NCBI GenBank assembly: GCA_004154925.1
Contig: QJNS01000085.1
Location: 219,904 to 283,903 of the forward strand
Source of the DNA: Monosporascus cannonballus
Taxonomy: Eukaryota > Ascomycota > Sordariomycetes > Xylariales
DNA length: 64,000 nucleotides
Direction: 5' to 3'
The position numbers and the translations under genes are program-made. Shown here one piece after another: positions 36,496 to 50,360 of this stretch. The notes beneath the pieces were generated by a model. It saw nothing but the letters and a program-made list of their open reading frames with translations. It had not been told where the DNA came from and did not search any database. The first letter of the stretch is position 1. Each line of letters opens with the position of its first letter.

Positions 36496-37918
36496 TACCC
36501 TTTTAATACCTTAAAGCATTTACGGTGTTGATTATTATAACCTTAAAGCCATAGCTATTTATTTTATTTTTCCTCCGGCGATTAAATCTTCCTAATTACT
36601 TAATTTTTTAAAAAGCTTTTCGCAAAACATTTTTCCGTTAATCGAAACTTTTCGAAATATTTACTAATCCTGATTACTTTTTAAAATACTTAAAAGATTT
36701 GTGTAAAAAAGCTTTCGTTAAACCGTTAATTAATATATTGCCCGTAAACGTATAATTTATTCTAATTAAGTCCCTTTTTATAACTTATCGTAACTAATAA
36801 TTCTATATATTTATATATCGCAGTTTCTTTATTAATAAGGTGATATCGGCATTAATAAACCGTATAATTTATTAATTATCTTATTCTATACTTAACGGTC
36901 TTATATCTAAGGTAGTTTTTAATTTTTTAATTAATCGAAAACTGAATAATATTTTTTATAACTAATACAAAAAATAAAAATTCCGTTTTTATTATAGAAA
37001 TAATTATTATATTTTATTTGTTTTCCCGTTATCTTATTACTTTTCCGAATAACCTTATAACGTAAACTTAAAAATATTTTTTGTCGATCGTATTATTTGC
37101 AAAAAAGCGTCATTTCAAATATTTAATAAATTTTTATCGCCGAATTATAACGTTAACGTTTTGATTCCGATTAAATATAATATAATTCGGTTAGCAGCTT
37201 TATAATATACGTCGTTTAGGTTTAAGTTAAATCGGACAAATCGGGATATTACAAAGGATATATCGGGTCGCATATTAATTATTACGAAGAAAATAAAACC
37301 GATTTTTTTAATATTTATTAATAAAGCCTAAATAAACCAAAATAAAATTTAGCAATAACTTAATACTAGTTATGGATATTTTTAAGAAGATATTTAAATT
37401 TTTTTAAGTGTTAAGTTAATTAATATATTTATAAAGTCGTATTAAAATAATTAAAGGTTTTTATTAAATTTGTTTTTAATTATTTTAATACTGAAAAAGT
37501 GTCATAAATTTTACTCTTTATTAAAATATACAGGTTTTATATTTATTAAATTAATTAATTAACGAAATCCCAATTGTTTTGGCAATATATTATAATAATA
37601 TTATCTATAAAAAAAATAAATACCTCTTAACGAATAAAATATTAAGGTTTGTAAGGAACGAAATTAAGTCCTAATTTTTTAAGTATTCCAGTAAAATCCT
37701 TCTGTTATAACAAAAGTAACTCCCTTAATCTATATAATGCTTTTTTAATTAGGAAAATCTTATTACGTTACGGACATCTTAAGAGCGTTTTTATGTATAT
37801 TTTGTTAAGTAAGTTAGCATTTATAAAAACGTTTATAACCTTATATTATTTAAATTTTAAATTCAACTTAACCGTAATAACAATTAAAGCTCGAAACGAT
37901 TTTTTAACAAAAGTAATT

Positions 37919-37938
37919 ATATATATATATATATATAT
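37919..37938. repeat. AT dinucleotide microsatellite
   Basis: Ten uninterrupted AT units in AT-rich sequence just upstream of the B2 LTR. Confidence 0.9.
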
Positions 37939-37992
37939 TGTTATAAGCGATTTTAAGCTATTAATTCTTTCGTACGATAAAACGGGCCTTAT

Positions 37993-38423
37993 TGTTATGT
38001 TCAGAAGGGACTCCACTAGGCCCAAAGAAGGCCCAGAAAGTTGGAAATGCTCGGGATCTCCACCTTCCATCGGATAAACCTCGGGTCTCTGTTAATCTCT
38101 AAAAATACCAGGAGATTCGTAAATAATAGATACCATGGTTTTTCGAGATCCCCAGAAATTATAAAAAATATAAAAAATAAAAAAAATATATAAAATTTGG
38201 ATCTTTTATATAAATAATTATTTATTTAATTTTTCGTTCCTTAATTATTAATTTAAGTTTTTAACTAAAAATAATTATACCGTTTTTTAATTAAGAAAAA
38301 AATATTTTAAAATTTTTTGAACGAATATATTAAATTATTTTTCGCCTTATTATTACTTATAAATTAAAACCTTTTTCGGATATTACTTATATTTCCAAAT
38401 AAATATATAATAAGTTCGTTATA
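37993..38423 (+). repeat. 5' LTR of truncated element B2 (family B)
   Basis: 431 bp, from TGTTATGTTCAGAAGGG to AAGTTCGTTATA. The U3 block GACTCCACTAGGCCCAAAG...GATCTCCACCTTCC is almost unmutated, whereas the rest is strongly AT-shifted. It is followed by a gag-pol body, so it is not a solo LTR. Confidence 0.85.
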
Positions 38424-41400
38424 TTTTAATAATTCCTTAATTAATAATTAACGGATAATTTACCGCCTAATTAAAATATAAGCTTTTTTAAATTTAATAT
38501 AAATAATAATATAAAACGATATTTAAAAAACAAATAATATATATAATCCCTGTTATTAACCAAAAAAGCATTATTAATAAGATTTAATAATTTACCTTTT
38601 ATTAAAAAAAATTTTAATTAATTAATAATATAATATCTTTTATTATTCGATTTTAAAAAAACCTATTATTTTTGCAATCCAAATAATAATTTACTCCGGC
38701 CCTTAAAAATATTATTAAAATTTAAGAAAAAAAGTTAAAAAAAAAATAACTAAAAAAAAGATTGAAAAAAAATATAAGGCCGAAAGCCAGAAAAAAAAAC
38801 TTACTGCAAAAAAGAAATTAAATGCCTTAACAGCAAAAATCCAAACTTTAAAAAAAGAAAATATTCGGCTTACAAAAAGAAAAAAGCCAGTTTTTTCTTA
38901 GTTTGGCTCCCCCAAAAGGCGAAGCTAAGGGGCCGGCTACCGACCCCTTGCGTTAAACCTAAGGCAAACGTAAAAAAAAGCCTTAATCCTATTATTATTC
39001 GGCGTAATTCGGATATAGGAAAAAATTATTTTATCCTTTAATTATTATGGAATGCTAAATATTAAAAGCTATAAGCTAATTTTCCTTAAACCTTATGACG
39101 GATTAAAGGACCCTAATAAATTTTTAATTTAAACAAAGTTTTATTTTAAATTTTATAAAAATTCTTTACCGGAAAAATATCAAAAAATAATAATTATCTC
39201 CTAATTACTAATCGGACGAATTCGCCAATAATTCGAACCCATTTTGACGGATTACTTTAAGAAATACTTAAAAAAATTTTCGGATTTTATTAATTATATT
39301 TTTAACGATTACAAAAACTTTTAAAAAAAATATGCATTTTATTTGGTAATCCCGATAAAAAACAAAATATTATTAAGTAATTTTATCTTTTTTATTAAAC
39401 CAAATTAATATCCGAATATACGATAAAATTTAACCGTTTGGCCGTTATTTCGAATTTACCAAAAAACGCATTATTTTATCCTTATTATAATAATTTAAAA
39501 CCTTAAATTAAAAACGAACTATATATAAAATTTAAGATTAAATTTTTTGCAAAATATATAAATAAGATTATTATTACCAACCGACAAACTTTTAATCGGT
39601 ATTTCGAAAAAAAAACCGATAAATAAAATAATAACAAAACCTTTAATAACCGAACTAAAAAGAATAAGGGCAAACCTTAAAAAAAATAAGTTTTATCCCG
39701 AAAAAGCCTAAAAAAACAAATTTAAAATAAAATGTTTTAATTATAACAAAAAAGGGTATTTCAAAAACGAATATCGTTCCCCCGCCAAAAGGAATTCCAA
39801 AAAAAAAGGAATTTCTTAACCCCCAAAAAAAAATTAAAACGGCTAAACAAAAAACCGATAATAAAGCAAAAAAGGGAAAAAAAAAAGTTAATTTGATTTT
39901 TTTCTAGCCAAAATTCATTATTACCATAATTATTCAGATCCAGAATAATAACCCAAAATACGAAAATTATCTTATTTGCTAAGATTTTAAAATTAAAGCT
40001 TATAAATATTATCCCGGATAAACGGCTTCCAGAATAAGCATAAAATTAAAATACCAATATTACCTTAATACCTAGAAATATAAAATACATATAAAAAACG
40101 GTTAATTTCGACCAAATATTAATAATTACGGATAATTATCCTTAAAGGTTTATAAACTCTTAAAATATATTATTTATAAAAAAATACCATCGGTAAACCC
40201 TTACGATTTATTGCATTTTATTATTTATTATTAAAACAATTATCTTATTTATTTTAAAGCCAAAAAAATAATAACTTTTGGCCCGGATAAAATAATAAGA
40301 TTTTTACTAAACCAAATAATAAATACCGATATATTAAAATTCCCTAATAGCTAAAATACCTTAAGTTTTATTACTTATACCCCGAATTAAAACGGAATCA
40401 AAAAGTTATATCGCAAAAATACCTATATTATTTCCCGATATTTTGTATTTAATACAAACTTCTAAATATGGGAATACCTTTTTCGGAAATTTACTTTTTT
40501 AATCCCATAATTCGGGAAATACGAAACAAAAAGGTAAGCCAAAAAAAGAACCAGATTTTGAAATCTTAATACAAATACGGCAAAAAAATATGGTTCCGGT
40601 ACAAAAACGACCAATATACCAAATATGTTATTAAAAAAGTTTGCAAATAAAGGTTCGCTTAAGTCGGAAACTATCAAAAATCAAAAAATTACAAAGGCTT
40701 TCGAAAATAAGGTATCGAAAAGCCTTAATCGATAAAACCTTATGCGAAATAACAAAAAAAATACGTAACCAAATTAAGATCCCTTTTTAATATAAAGGTA
40801 AAGTACTTAAAACCATAATTAATTCCGGAACAAAAAGCAATTTTATTTCCCCCATAATAACGGAAAAATATGAAATTCCTTAAAAATACAAATTAAAGTT
40901 TTACAAATTACGTACGGTAAACGGCAGCCTATTTACTTACGAAAACAAACGAATTTTTCGAAAAACGGAAAAATTCCTAATATAAATTCAAAAATATTAA
41001 AAATACGTTTTACTGGATATCGTTAACATTTCCGGATACGATATTATCTTAAGAATACCTTAGCTTTATTTTAACAATTTACGGATTAATTAAAAAAAAC
41101 AAATATTTTCTTAGGACGAAATATTAAATAAAAATAAGCAAAAAATTTGTTATGTTATTAAGGAAATACGGGTTCCTAATCAGATTTTTACAGTACCTCC
41201 GGAATATTAAGGATTTAAAAAATTATTTAAAAATAAAGAAAATTACGAATTACCGTTATACGGTTAATAGGACCACCGGATACCTATTAAAAAAAAGTAT
41301 TATCCTAAATTTTACAAAATTTATTATATAAATTTAAAAAAATTAAAAGCTTTATAGAAAAACATATAATTAAATTTGAAAAAAAAAATATTTAACTTTT

Positions 41401-42698
41401 TAACTTTTCTACTAAATATTTAATCCTTATAATACCAAAAACCAAAAATAACAAATAAAAGATTAATAAAGATAAAAACCTTATTTACCGAAAAATAATT
41501 AATTATAAATAATTAAATAATATTACGATTAAAAACGGATATCCTTTAATTTTTATAAATACCTTAAAGGAAAATACCAGCAAAGCTAAATAATTTATAA
41601 CGCTTAATTTTCGCAATAATTATTACCGTATCAAAATAACCAAAAAAGAAAAATAAAAAACGGTATTTAAAATAATATATGGACTTTACGAATATAAAAT
41701 AATACTTATAGGATTTATTAATGTTCCCGCCAGTTTCCAAAATTTAGTAATAATTACTTTCCGATAATTCTTAAATAAATTCGAATTTGTTTATTTCGAC
41801 GATATCCTTATTTATTCCGAAACCCTAAAAGAATATAAAAAATATATCGTTTAAATATTCAAAACTTTAAACGAAATTAACATTTAAATTAACCTTATTA
41901 AAAACATATAGCATACTTAAAAATTAGATTTTTTGGGATTTATTCTTATACCAGGACAAATTTAAAATTAACGTTCCAAATTAAAAACAATTAAGGATTA
42001 ACTTATCTTTAATAAGGTAATTATTACAAATATTTAACAGATCTTAAGATTTACGGGTTACGTATGCGGTCTAATCAAAGGATATAAAGATATAATTAGG
42101 CCTTTAACGAAACTTACCACTAAAAAATACGTTAAAAAAATTTGAATTTTTAAAGGAAATAAAAAAAACGTTCCAGAAATTAAAAAAAGCAATTACTAAC
42201 GGACTTATCGTAAAAATACCAAATCCAAATAAAACGAAATAACTAAAGACAAATACTTTAAAATATGCCTTAGGCGTAATTTTGGAATAACAAAAAAATA
42301 ACGGCAAATAATATCTAATAACATATTACTTTAAAATATTTTAAAATACAAAACTTAAATATTAAATTTACGACAAAAAATTATTAACAATTATTAATAC
42401 TTTTAAGGAATAAAAACTTTTCCTTAACGGAACAAAAAAGTTTTTCGATATTTACTTTAATTATAAAAATCTTATACAATTTATAAAAGCCTAAAAGCTA
42501 AATAAACGACATAAAAAATAATAGATTTTTTTATCCAGATTTAACTTTAAGATATATTATATTAAAAAAAGGAAAATATTTAAGCGGATATTTTTAATCG
42601 CAAAGGAAATTACGATTTTAAAATTCCCCGAAAAAATATATAGATATTATAATATAATAAGGATAAAACTATATATTTATATAAAATAATAAAAAAAC
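38424..42698 (+). pseudogene. Element B2 gag-pol, truncated after RNase H
   Basis: Homologous along its whole length to element A from the 5' LTR to the end of RNase H. Gag lies at 38,640-39,900, with a zinc knuckle CFNYNKKGYFKNEY near 39,735. The protease region is near 40,810-41,060, with a readable NSGTKSNFISP stretch (Asp to Asn at the active site, as in A). RT is near 41,350-42,070, with FVYFDDI at about 41,787. It stops at 42,698 where the left LTR of H begins. Integrase, chromodomain and the 3' LTR are missing. It is much more RIPped than element A. Confidence 0.82.
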
Positions 42699-43116
42699 TG
42701 TAACGAACCTGTTATACATCCACCTGGAGGTATAAGCAGTATCCGAAAAGGGTTCTTGATTTGCAGGTAACAATAGGGCGAAAAATGATTCAGTGGTTTA
42801 TTCGTTAAAGAGATTTAAAGACTTTTCCCTTAATTAAAGAACGGTGCAGTTACCTCTTAGTTAAAAGCTTAGATTAATAGCTAAGGAGCGAAATTAAGTA
42901 GGTGCTATTTATATGAGAGATTAATTTATTATATATCCCAATTCCTAAAGTAAGTATGTCGTGGATTTATATGATTTATGTGATTTGGTTAGATTATTTA
43001 GATTAATTAAATCATTTAAAAAGCCAAATTTTCCTGTCCGGAGTTTATCCGTAACAGGTTCGTACTAGGCCTTATAAATAAATTTCTTCGAAATAAGAAC
43101 CCTTGTTCCTGTAATA
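42699..43116 (-). repeat. Left (3') LTR of element H
   Basis: 418 bp, from TGTAACGAACCTGTTATACA to GTTCCTGTAATA on the plus strand. It differs from the right copy at several non-transition positions as well as by RIP changes. Confidence 0.88.
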
Positions 43117-44769
43117 TTATTTCCCTTTTTTAAGGATTTTTATCCCAAAGATAAAAATTGTAAGCTTCCATTTTGCTTAGTCGGAGAAAGTTTTAAAGAT
43201 ATCCTAGCTGATTTTATCATAATAGGCCGTATTTAAAAAAAAAAAACCTCGATTAAATTAGCGCGAATTTCGTAATAAACGCGCGGATTTTATTAAGATA
43301 TTTGGCTTTAAGGTTATTTTTTGTTCGAACTGTTCTCGTTTTAGAGAGTTTGAGTATTTTTACCTGGCCGATATCCCAAGTTATAGCTATTGCACCCGCC
43401 GTTAACGTTTAGCTTATGACGTATTGGCTATAAACTCGCTGGTTAAGATTAAGGAGGAAAAGGTGTATTTGCAAAAGGAATAATGCGAAATGCAGGATAT
43501 CTTAATAGCGTACCAAAAAGCTGCTGAAAAAAAAAACAAGGGAGTTTGTTAACCGGTTAAAACGTTTTTAATTATAGCAGGATGTTTTTGACAAAAAGGC
43601 CTTTGCGATTTTGAAAAAAGGGTACGAATTGGATTAATTGGAAAAATAAGAAAGATTAGAAGAAGAGCGTCGTTGCATTAAAGCAGAACAAGCATAGCTT
43701 GTTTTTGAAATGGACGTTATCGTAAGGGCGTTTACCTTTTTTGATTGGAACGTCGAAAGTTTGGATTTAAGTAAGGGACCGTTATCGCCTGCGACCTTAG
43801 CCGTACTGAAAACGGTCGGTTAGGATTCTGGCGGTAGAACGTCTTAACCAGGTTTATCGCATTCGTTAAGTGATTAAGTGGTTTTTACGTATTTTCTTTA
43901 TGTAAGTATTTTTCTTATTTGATTAGGTATTAGATTTTGTTTTTGACTATTCTGGAATCCAGTATTCGTTCGACTTTATATTTGTCAAAATCTTTTTCAA
44001 ATTCTAAGTCTGTTTTTAACGGGGCGTTCTTGGGTATTGGTTTAAGTAAGGAAATATGAAAAACAAGGTATATTTTTATGTTTTTGGGTAACGACAGTTG
44101 GTAATTAGTCCTGGAAATAACTTTTTTAACTTTAAACGGACCAAATTTTTTAAAATTAAGTTTGTCGTTAAGTTTTTTCGTTTTGATTTATAAGATGTTC
44201 GAGGTTATGTTTTGTTTTTGGCGTAATAAATAAACTTTATTTCTTTTCGTTAAAATTAATCGCTTAATTTTTTTTGTTATAATATTAGGTTATTTATTAT
44301 TAAAGAAATCGTAATTCATTTTGGAGACGGACTTGGATCGTTTTGATTTCCGTTATTAATGCTTTTGTTTTTGGGATAATTATGGTAATCTTTGGTACTT
44401 TGTTAAGCGGTTATTTAGGTCGTTTTATTTGTGTTTTATATCCGTATACGGCTATATAAAGGGATACGCCCATATTTTTATTAACCGATATGTTATAGGC
44501 TATTTGCGCCAGTGGTAAAAATTTTACTTAATCGTTTTATTGGTAATTAACGTAATTTCGAAAAATTATTTTAAAATTTAATTAAGTTATTCGGTTTATT
44601 TATCTGTTTAAAAATAATACGTTATTAAGAATTTAAGTTTAGTATTAATTTGTTTAAAGAAATTAATGCCAAATTTTAAAGTAAATAACGTATTTTTGTT
44701 AAAAACGATCTTTTTTGATATTCCGTATTTGTCCAAGTAATATTTGATAAAGGCATAAGCTAATTATTC
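43117..44769 (-). pseudogene. Element H integrase C-terminus and chromodomain
   Basis: The reverse complement matches 23,470-25,108 of element A. The chromodomain lies at about 43,860-43,990, with a DxYKVERILDSRIVKNK-like stretch. The integrase tail with HVFHISLLKPIPKNAPLK-type sequence lies at about 44,010-44,080. The segment ends at the B solo LTR inserted in the integrase core. Bases 43,330-43,740 correspond to the less-mutated tail after the chromodomain. Confidence 0.78.
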
Positions 44770-45200
44770 TGTTACGTTCAGAAGGGACTCCACTAGGCCC
44801 AAAGGAGGCCCAGGAAGTTGGAGACGCTCGGGATCTCCACTTTCCATCGGATAAACCTCAGGTTTCTGTCAATTTCCAAAGATACCAGGAGACTCGTAAA
44901 CGACAGACATTATGGTCTTTCGAAATCCCCAGAAACCATAAGAAATATGAAGGATAAGAAAAATATATAAGGTTTAGGTCTCTTATGTAAATAATTACTT
45001 ACTTAATTTTTCGTTCCTTAATTATTAATTTAAGCTTTTAGCCAAAAATAATTGTACTGTTTTTTAATTAAAAGAAAAATACCTTAAAATCTTTTTAACG
45101 AATATATTAAATTATTTTTCGCCTTATTATTACCTGCAAATCAAGACCTTTTTCGGATATTGCTTATATCTCCAGGTGGATATATGACAGGTTCGTTATA
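44770..45200 (+). repeat. Solo LTR of family B inside element H
   Basis: 431 bp, from TGTTACGTTCAGAAGGGACT to GGTTCGTTATA. The perfect TSD TATTC lies at 44,765-44,769 and 45,201-45,205. Excising it restores the integrase sequence seen uninterrupted in element A near 23,465. It is the second B solo LTR found inside an A-family element in this window. Confidence 0.92.
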
Positions 45201-45205
45201 TATTC

Positions 45206-48200
45206 TGCCGTTGCATTTTTTTTAAAAGGTAAAAAGTACCTATATTTGGTAAATCTGTTAACAATTACTTACATTCTGTCATATTCGACTTTAGTAACTG
45301 GATTTTTAAATAAAGGTAAGTTAATAATGAAATCCTAAGTTATGGTGTTCCATATTTTATCAGAAATATCAGTGGGTTATAATAGCCCATAAGGCTTATA
45401 ACGTATTACCTTAGCTTTATTACAAATATTGCAATTTTTAATTACCTTTTTGATTATATGGCTTAGCTTTGGAAAGTCATATTTTTTTTGTAATCGTCTG
45501 GTAGTTTTAAAAATTTCTTGGTATCCATATAATGGGTTTTCGTAAAATTCCTTTACGAATTATTCTTATTAATTTTTGGGAATATAAATTTTACCATAAT
45601 ATAACAGCTAATTTTTTAATTGTCCTTTTAATTATTAAATATTTTTTTATTCCTTTTTATCGTAAGAATTTCGGAATCGTATTAAAAGTTTAAGCAATAG
45701 CTTCCTTAAAATTTCACATAATTATATAATGTCATTTTAATTATACTGTAACATCTATATATTTTTTTTAGGAACTTTAAAGTCGTAATTGCCTTTATAA
45801 TTAAGAATATCCGCCTAGATATTTTTTTTGATATAATATATTTTAAAGTTGAAATTTGATAGAAAAAGTATCCAAGCTTTATGTTTTTTATTTAGTTCTT
45901 ATATTTTTATAAATCGGGTAAGGTTTTTATAATTAAAGTAAATATCGAAAAGTTCTTTCGTTCCGCTAAAAAAGGGCTTTTATTTCTTAAAGGTATTAAT
46001 AATTGTTAATAGTTCCTTATCGTAAATCGGGTATTTAAGTTTTGTATTTCGGAATACTTTTAAGTAATATGCCACTGGGTACCATTTGCCGTTATCCTTT
46101 AGCTATTTTAGGACGGTACCTAATACGTAATCTGAAATATCCGTTTTTAGGCGTTTCTCTTTGTCGGCGTTGGGTAATCTTATTATGGGTCTGCTGGTAA
46201 TTATATTTTTTAAAATTTGGAACATTTTTTTTGTTTCCTTTAGAAATTTAAATTCTTTTTTTACGTATTCCTTAATAATAAGTTTCGTTAATAATTTAAT
46301 TATATTTTCGTATCCCTTAATTAAGTTACGTACGTAACCCGTAAATCCTAAGATTTGCCGGATATTAATAACGGTTACCTTATTAAGGATAAGTTAATCC
46401 TTAATTATTTTTATCTTAAAACGTTAAATCTGAATTTGGCCGGAAGTAAAAGTGTATTCCAGAAAATCCAGTTTTTGCATATGCCATATATTTTTGGCCG
46501 GGTTAATTCGGATGTTTGCTTTATTTAACGTTTGGAACATTTGGGCAATATATTCCTTATATTTTTTTAAAGTCTCGGAATAAATAAAGATATCATTAAG
46601 ATAAACGAAAACAAATTTATCCAGAAATTTTTTGAACGTAATTATTATTAGGCGTTAAAAGTTAACGGGAACATTAATAAGTTTTATAGGCATTACTTTA
46701 TATTCGTAAAATTTATATATTATTTTGAATACAGTTTTCCATTCTTTTCTTTTGGCCATTTTGATACGGTAATATCCGTTTCGGAGATTAAATACAATAA
46801 ATTATTTTACTTTATTAGCATTTTCCTTTAACGTATTTATAAAAGTTAGAAAATATCCGTTTTTAATCGTGATATCGTTTAATTATCGGTAATTAATTAC
46901 TTTTTTAAAAACTAGGTTTCCGTTTTTATCGATTTTTTGCTTTTTATTCTTAGTTTTTAATATTATGAAGATAAAGTATTTAATAAGAAAATCAAAAGGT
47001 TAAATATATTTTTTTTAAGTTAAGTTAAATGCTTTTTTATAAAGCCTTTAACTTATCGGGGTTTATATGGTAAATTTTATAAAATTTAGGATAATATCCT
47101 TTTTAATAGGTATTTTGTGATCTTATTGATTATATAGTAATAATTTATGGTTTTTTTATCCTTAAACAGTTTTTTGAATCGTTAATACTCAGATAATACC
47201 TTAAAAATCTGATTTGCAATCTGGATTTCTTTAATAACATAACAGATTTCCTGCTTATTTTTTTCGGATAACTTTCGTTTTTATTCTTATGAAAATGTTT
47301 GGCTTTTCCAGTCGATATATAGGTTACTAAATCTAAGCCATAATATTCCCAAAATAATATCGTATTCGGAAATATTGGCAATATCTAATAAGATCTACTT
47401 TTGGTATCCTTAAATTTGTACCGGAAATTTTTTAATTTTTCGAAAAATTCGTCCGTTATTATACGTAAATAAGTTTTCATTTACTCTACGTAACTTATAG
47501 GATTTTAACTTATATTTCCAAAGAATCTGATATTTTGTTACTATTAAAGAAAAAATAAAATTTCTTTCGGTTTTTAAATTAATTATAACCTTAAACGTCT
47601 TATTCCTATACTGAAAAGGAATTTTTATTTAACCGCATAATCCTTTAATTACCTCGCATAAGGTTTTATAAACTGGGGTTCCTCGGTACCTTAATTTCGA
47701 AGGCCTCGGTAATTTTTTGACTTTTAATGCCGTCCGGCTTAAGCAAATCTTTATTCGCAAACCTTTCTAACAATATATTTAATATATTAATCGTTTTTGC
47801 ACCGGAACCATGTTTTCTTGCCGTATTTGCACTAAGGTTTCAAAATTGGATTTTCTTCCCGGCTTATCCTTTAATTTTATATTTTCTGGGTTATAAAAAC
47901 AGAAAAGTAATTTTCTAAAAAAGGTATTCCCATATTTAAAAATTTATATTAAACGTAAAATATCGGAAAATAACATAAATATCCTTATAATATGGCCTTT
48001 TGACTCCGTTTTAACTTAAAGTGCATATAATAAAACCTTGGATATTTTGGCTATCGTAAGGTTTTTGTATATCAATATTTATTATCTGATTCGGTAAAGG
48101 TCTTATTATTCCATCCGGGCCAAAAGTTATTATCCTTTTTAATTCGGAAATAAACGAAATAATCGTTTTAATAATAGGCGGTAAAATATAACAGGTTATA

Positions 48201-49942
48201 AAGGTTTACCGATAACATCTTTTGGTAAATAATATATTTTGGGAACTTATAAAGCTTTGGGGATAATTATTTATAATTACTGGTATCTAGTCGAAATTAA
48301 CCGTCCTTTATATACATCTTACATTTCTGGGAATTAAAGTAACATTAATATCTTAGCCTTATAGTTATTTTGGAAACCGTTTATCCTAGGTAATACTTAT
48401 AGGCTTTAACCTTAAAGTCCTGGCAAACTGGATAATTCTCGTACTCTGGGATATCGTTCTGGATCTGAGTAATTATAATAATAATAAATTCTGGCTGGGA
48501 GAAAATCGAATTAACCTTTTTTTCCTCTTTTTCTGCCTTATTATCTATTTTTTGTTCTGTTATCCTAATTTTTTTGAAATTAAGGAATTCCTTTTTTTGG
48601 AGTTCCTCTTGGTAAAAAAACGACATTCGCTTTTAAAATGCCCCTTTTTGCCATAATTAAAACATTCCATTTTGGATTTATTTTTCTTAGGTTCCTTTAA
48701 AGCGGAACTTGCTTCCTTTTAAGGCTTACTTTTGTCCTTTTTATTCTGGTTTTTCGAGCCCTTATTGTTATTTCGTCTGCCAGTCCTTTTTTTCTCGAGG
48801 TACCGGTCGAAAACTCGTTTATTAGTAATAATAACCTTATCGGTATATTCCGCAAAAGATCTAACCTTAGGTACTTTATACATTTTATCCTTAACCAAAG
48901 GCTTTAAGCTATCGTAATAAAGGTAAAATAACGTGCTTTCCGGTAAATTCGAAACGGCGGCCAAACGGTTAAATTTAATTATATATTTAGCGGCTAACTT
49001 AGTTTAATAAAGAAGATAAAATTATTTAATAATATTCTGTTCCTTATTTAAATTTTTAAATAAAATTCTTATTTTTTCTTCAAAATTTTCGTACTTATTA
49101 AAAATGTAATTAATAAAATTTAAGGACTTTTCTGGATATCTTTCAAAATAATCCGTTAAAATAAGTTCGAATTATTTTCGGATTTGTCCGGTTAATAATT
49201 AGGAAATGGCCATCATTTTTTAATAATCTTTTATCAAAAAGTTTTTATAAAATTTAAGGTAAAGCCTAACCTGAACCAAAAATCCATCAGGATTTTCCGA
49301 CCCGTTATAGGGCTTAGAGGAAATTAATTTATAACCTTTGACGTCTGGCATTCCGTAATAACCAGAAGGTGAAACAATTCCTTCCCGTATCCGGTTAACG
49401 CCGAATAATGGTAAGGTCGAAGTTCTTTTTTGCATTCGTCTTATGTCCACTAAGGGTGGTTAATAGCCAGCCCTTTGGCTTCGTCCTTTGGCCGAGCCAA
49501 ACTGAGGAAAAGTCGGTTTTCTTCCCTGAACGAATTGGGCATTTTCTTATTCCAGGCTCTGAACCTTTTGGGCCAAAAAATCTATTTTTTCTTCCGTAAT
49601 AAGTTTTTTTTCTTTTCCTTTTAGGATCTCGGCTCTATATTTTTCCTTAGCTCCTTTTTTAACCACCTTTTCCTCCGATTCCTTTCCTTGGATTTCGATA
49701 ATATCCTTAGGGGCCGGGATAAGTTGCTATCTGAGTTACGAGAATAGTTTTTCTGAAGATCGAATAATAAATGGGATTATATTATTAATTAATTAAAGAA
49801 TTTTTTTTAATAAGCGGTAAATTATTTAATCCGGTTGTTGATTTTTTATTAATTAATAATAGGGATTAAGTATATTATTTATTTTCTAAACGTCGTTTTG
49901 TAATATCGTTTTTATTAAATTCAGGAAAGCTTATGCCCAATT
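45206..49942 (-). pseudogene. Element H gag, protease, RT, RNase H, integrase start
   Basis: Read leftward. Gag starts near 49,450: MPDVKGYKLISSKPYNG at about 49,345, and YYDSLKPLVKDKMYKVPK...RSFAEYTDKVIITNKRVFDRYLEKK at 48,719-48,964. Then come a zinc-knuckle region (about 48,640) and protease (about 47,340, DIANISEYDIILGILWL). RT has its active site as YLND near 46,590 (first Asp to Asn). RNase H follows, then the integrase zinc region near 45,440. Stops and frame breaks are frequent, but gag is among the best-preserved coding sequences of the AT-rich part. Confidence 0.83.
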
Positions 49943-50360
49943 TGTAACGAACCTGTTATACATCCACCTGGAGGTATAAGCAGTATCCGAAATGGGGTTT
50001 TGATTTGCAGGTAATAATAAGGCGAGAAATAATTTAGTGGTTTATTCGTTAAAAAGATTTAAAAACTTTTCCCTTAATTAGAAAACGGTACGGTTACCTT
50101 TAGACTAAAAACTTAAATTAATAGCTAAAGAACGAAATTAGGTAGGTGTTATTTACATAAAAGACCGATTTATTATATATCCTAATTCCCAAAGTGAATG
50201 TATCGTAAATCTATGTGATCTATATGATCTGGTTAGATTATTTAGATCATTTAGATTACGGAACAAGCTAAGTTTCCCTATCCGGAGTTTAGCCGTGACA
50301 GGTCCGCGCTAGGCCTCAAAGGTAGGTTTCTTGGAGGCAGGAACCCTGGTTCCTGTAACG
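49943..50360 (-). repeat. Right (5') LTR of element H
   Basis: 418 bp, ending GGAACCCTGGTTCCTGTAACG on the plus strand. The last base should be A, so the terminal CA is lost or the junction is recombinant. It is closer to the solo LTR at 4,188-4,605 than to its own partner LTR. Confidence 0.85.

Larger units (their letters stand above)
34550..37992. other. AT-rich unassigned repeat remnant
   Basis: This is the sequence into which element E inserted, continuing the left flank at 6,740-6,922. It is heavily RIPped. Except for the solo LTR at 36,332-36,495 and an AT microsatellite, I recognise no domain. The hydrophobic open stretch at 34,489-34,821 is a by-product of T-rich sequence and starts inside an LTR. 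The stretch is probably the body of another old retroelement on the minus strand. Confidence 0.45.
42699..50360 (-). mobile_element. A-family chromovirus H, inverted, with mismatched flanks
   Basis: Two A-type LTRs (42,699-43,116 and 49,943-50,360, both 418 bp) enclose a minus-strand gag-pol body, interrupted by a B solo LTR at 44,770-45,200. It differs from element A in having no TSD: the left flank is AAAAC within B2, and the right flank GCGTA lies in a copia-like gag. The two LTRs also differ by changes that RIP cannot explain. It is probably a recombinant between two insertions, or an element with a large flanking deletion. Confidence 0.8.

Noticed and set aside
37793..38077. Open frames on both strands across 37,793-38,077
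   Set aside because: They cross an AT microsatellite and the edge of the B2 LTR, so they cannot represent a conserved gene.
42699..50360. H taken as an intact single insertion like element A
   Set aside because: No target-site duplication at the ends, flanks from different elements, and LTRs that differ by more than RIP changes.
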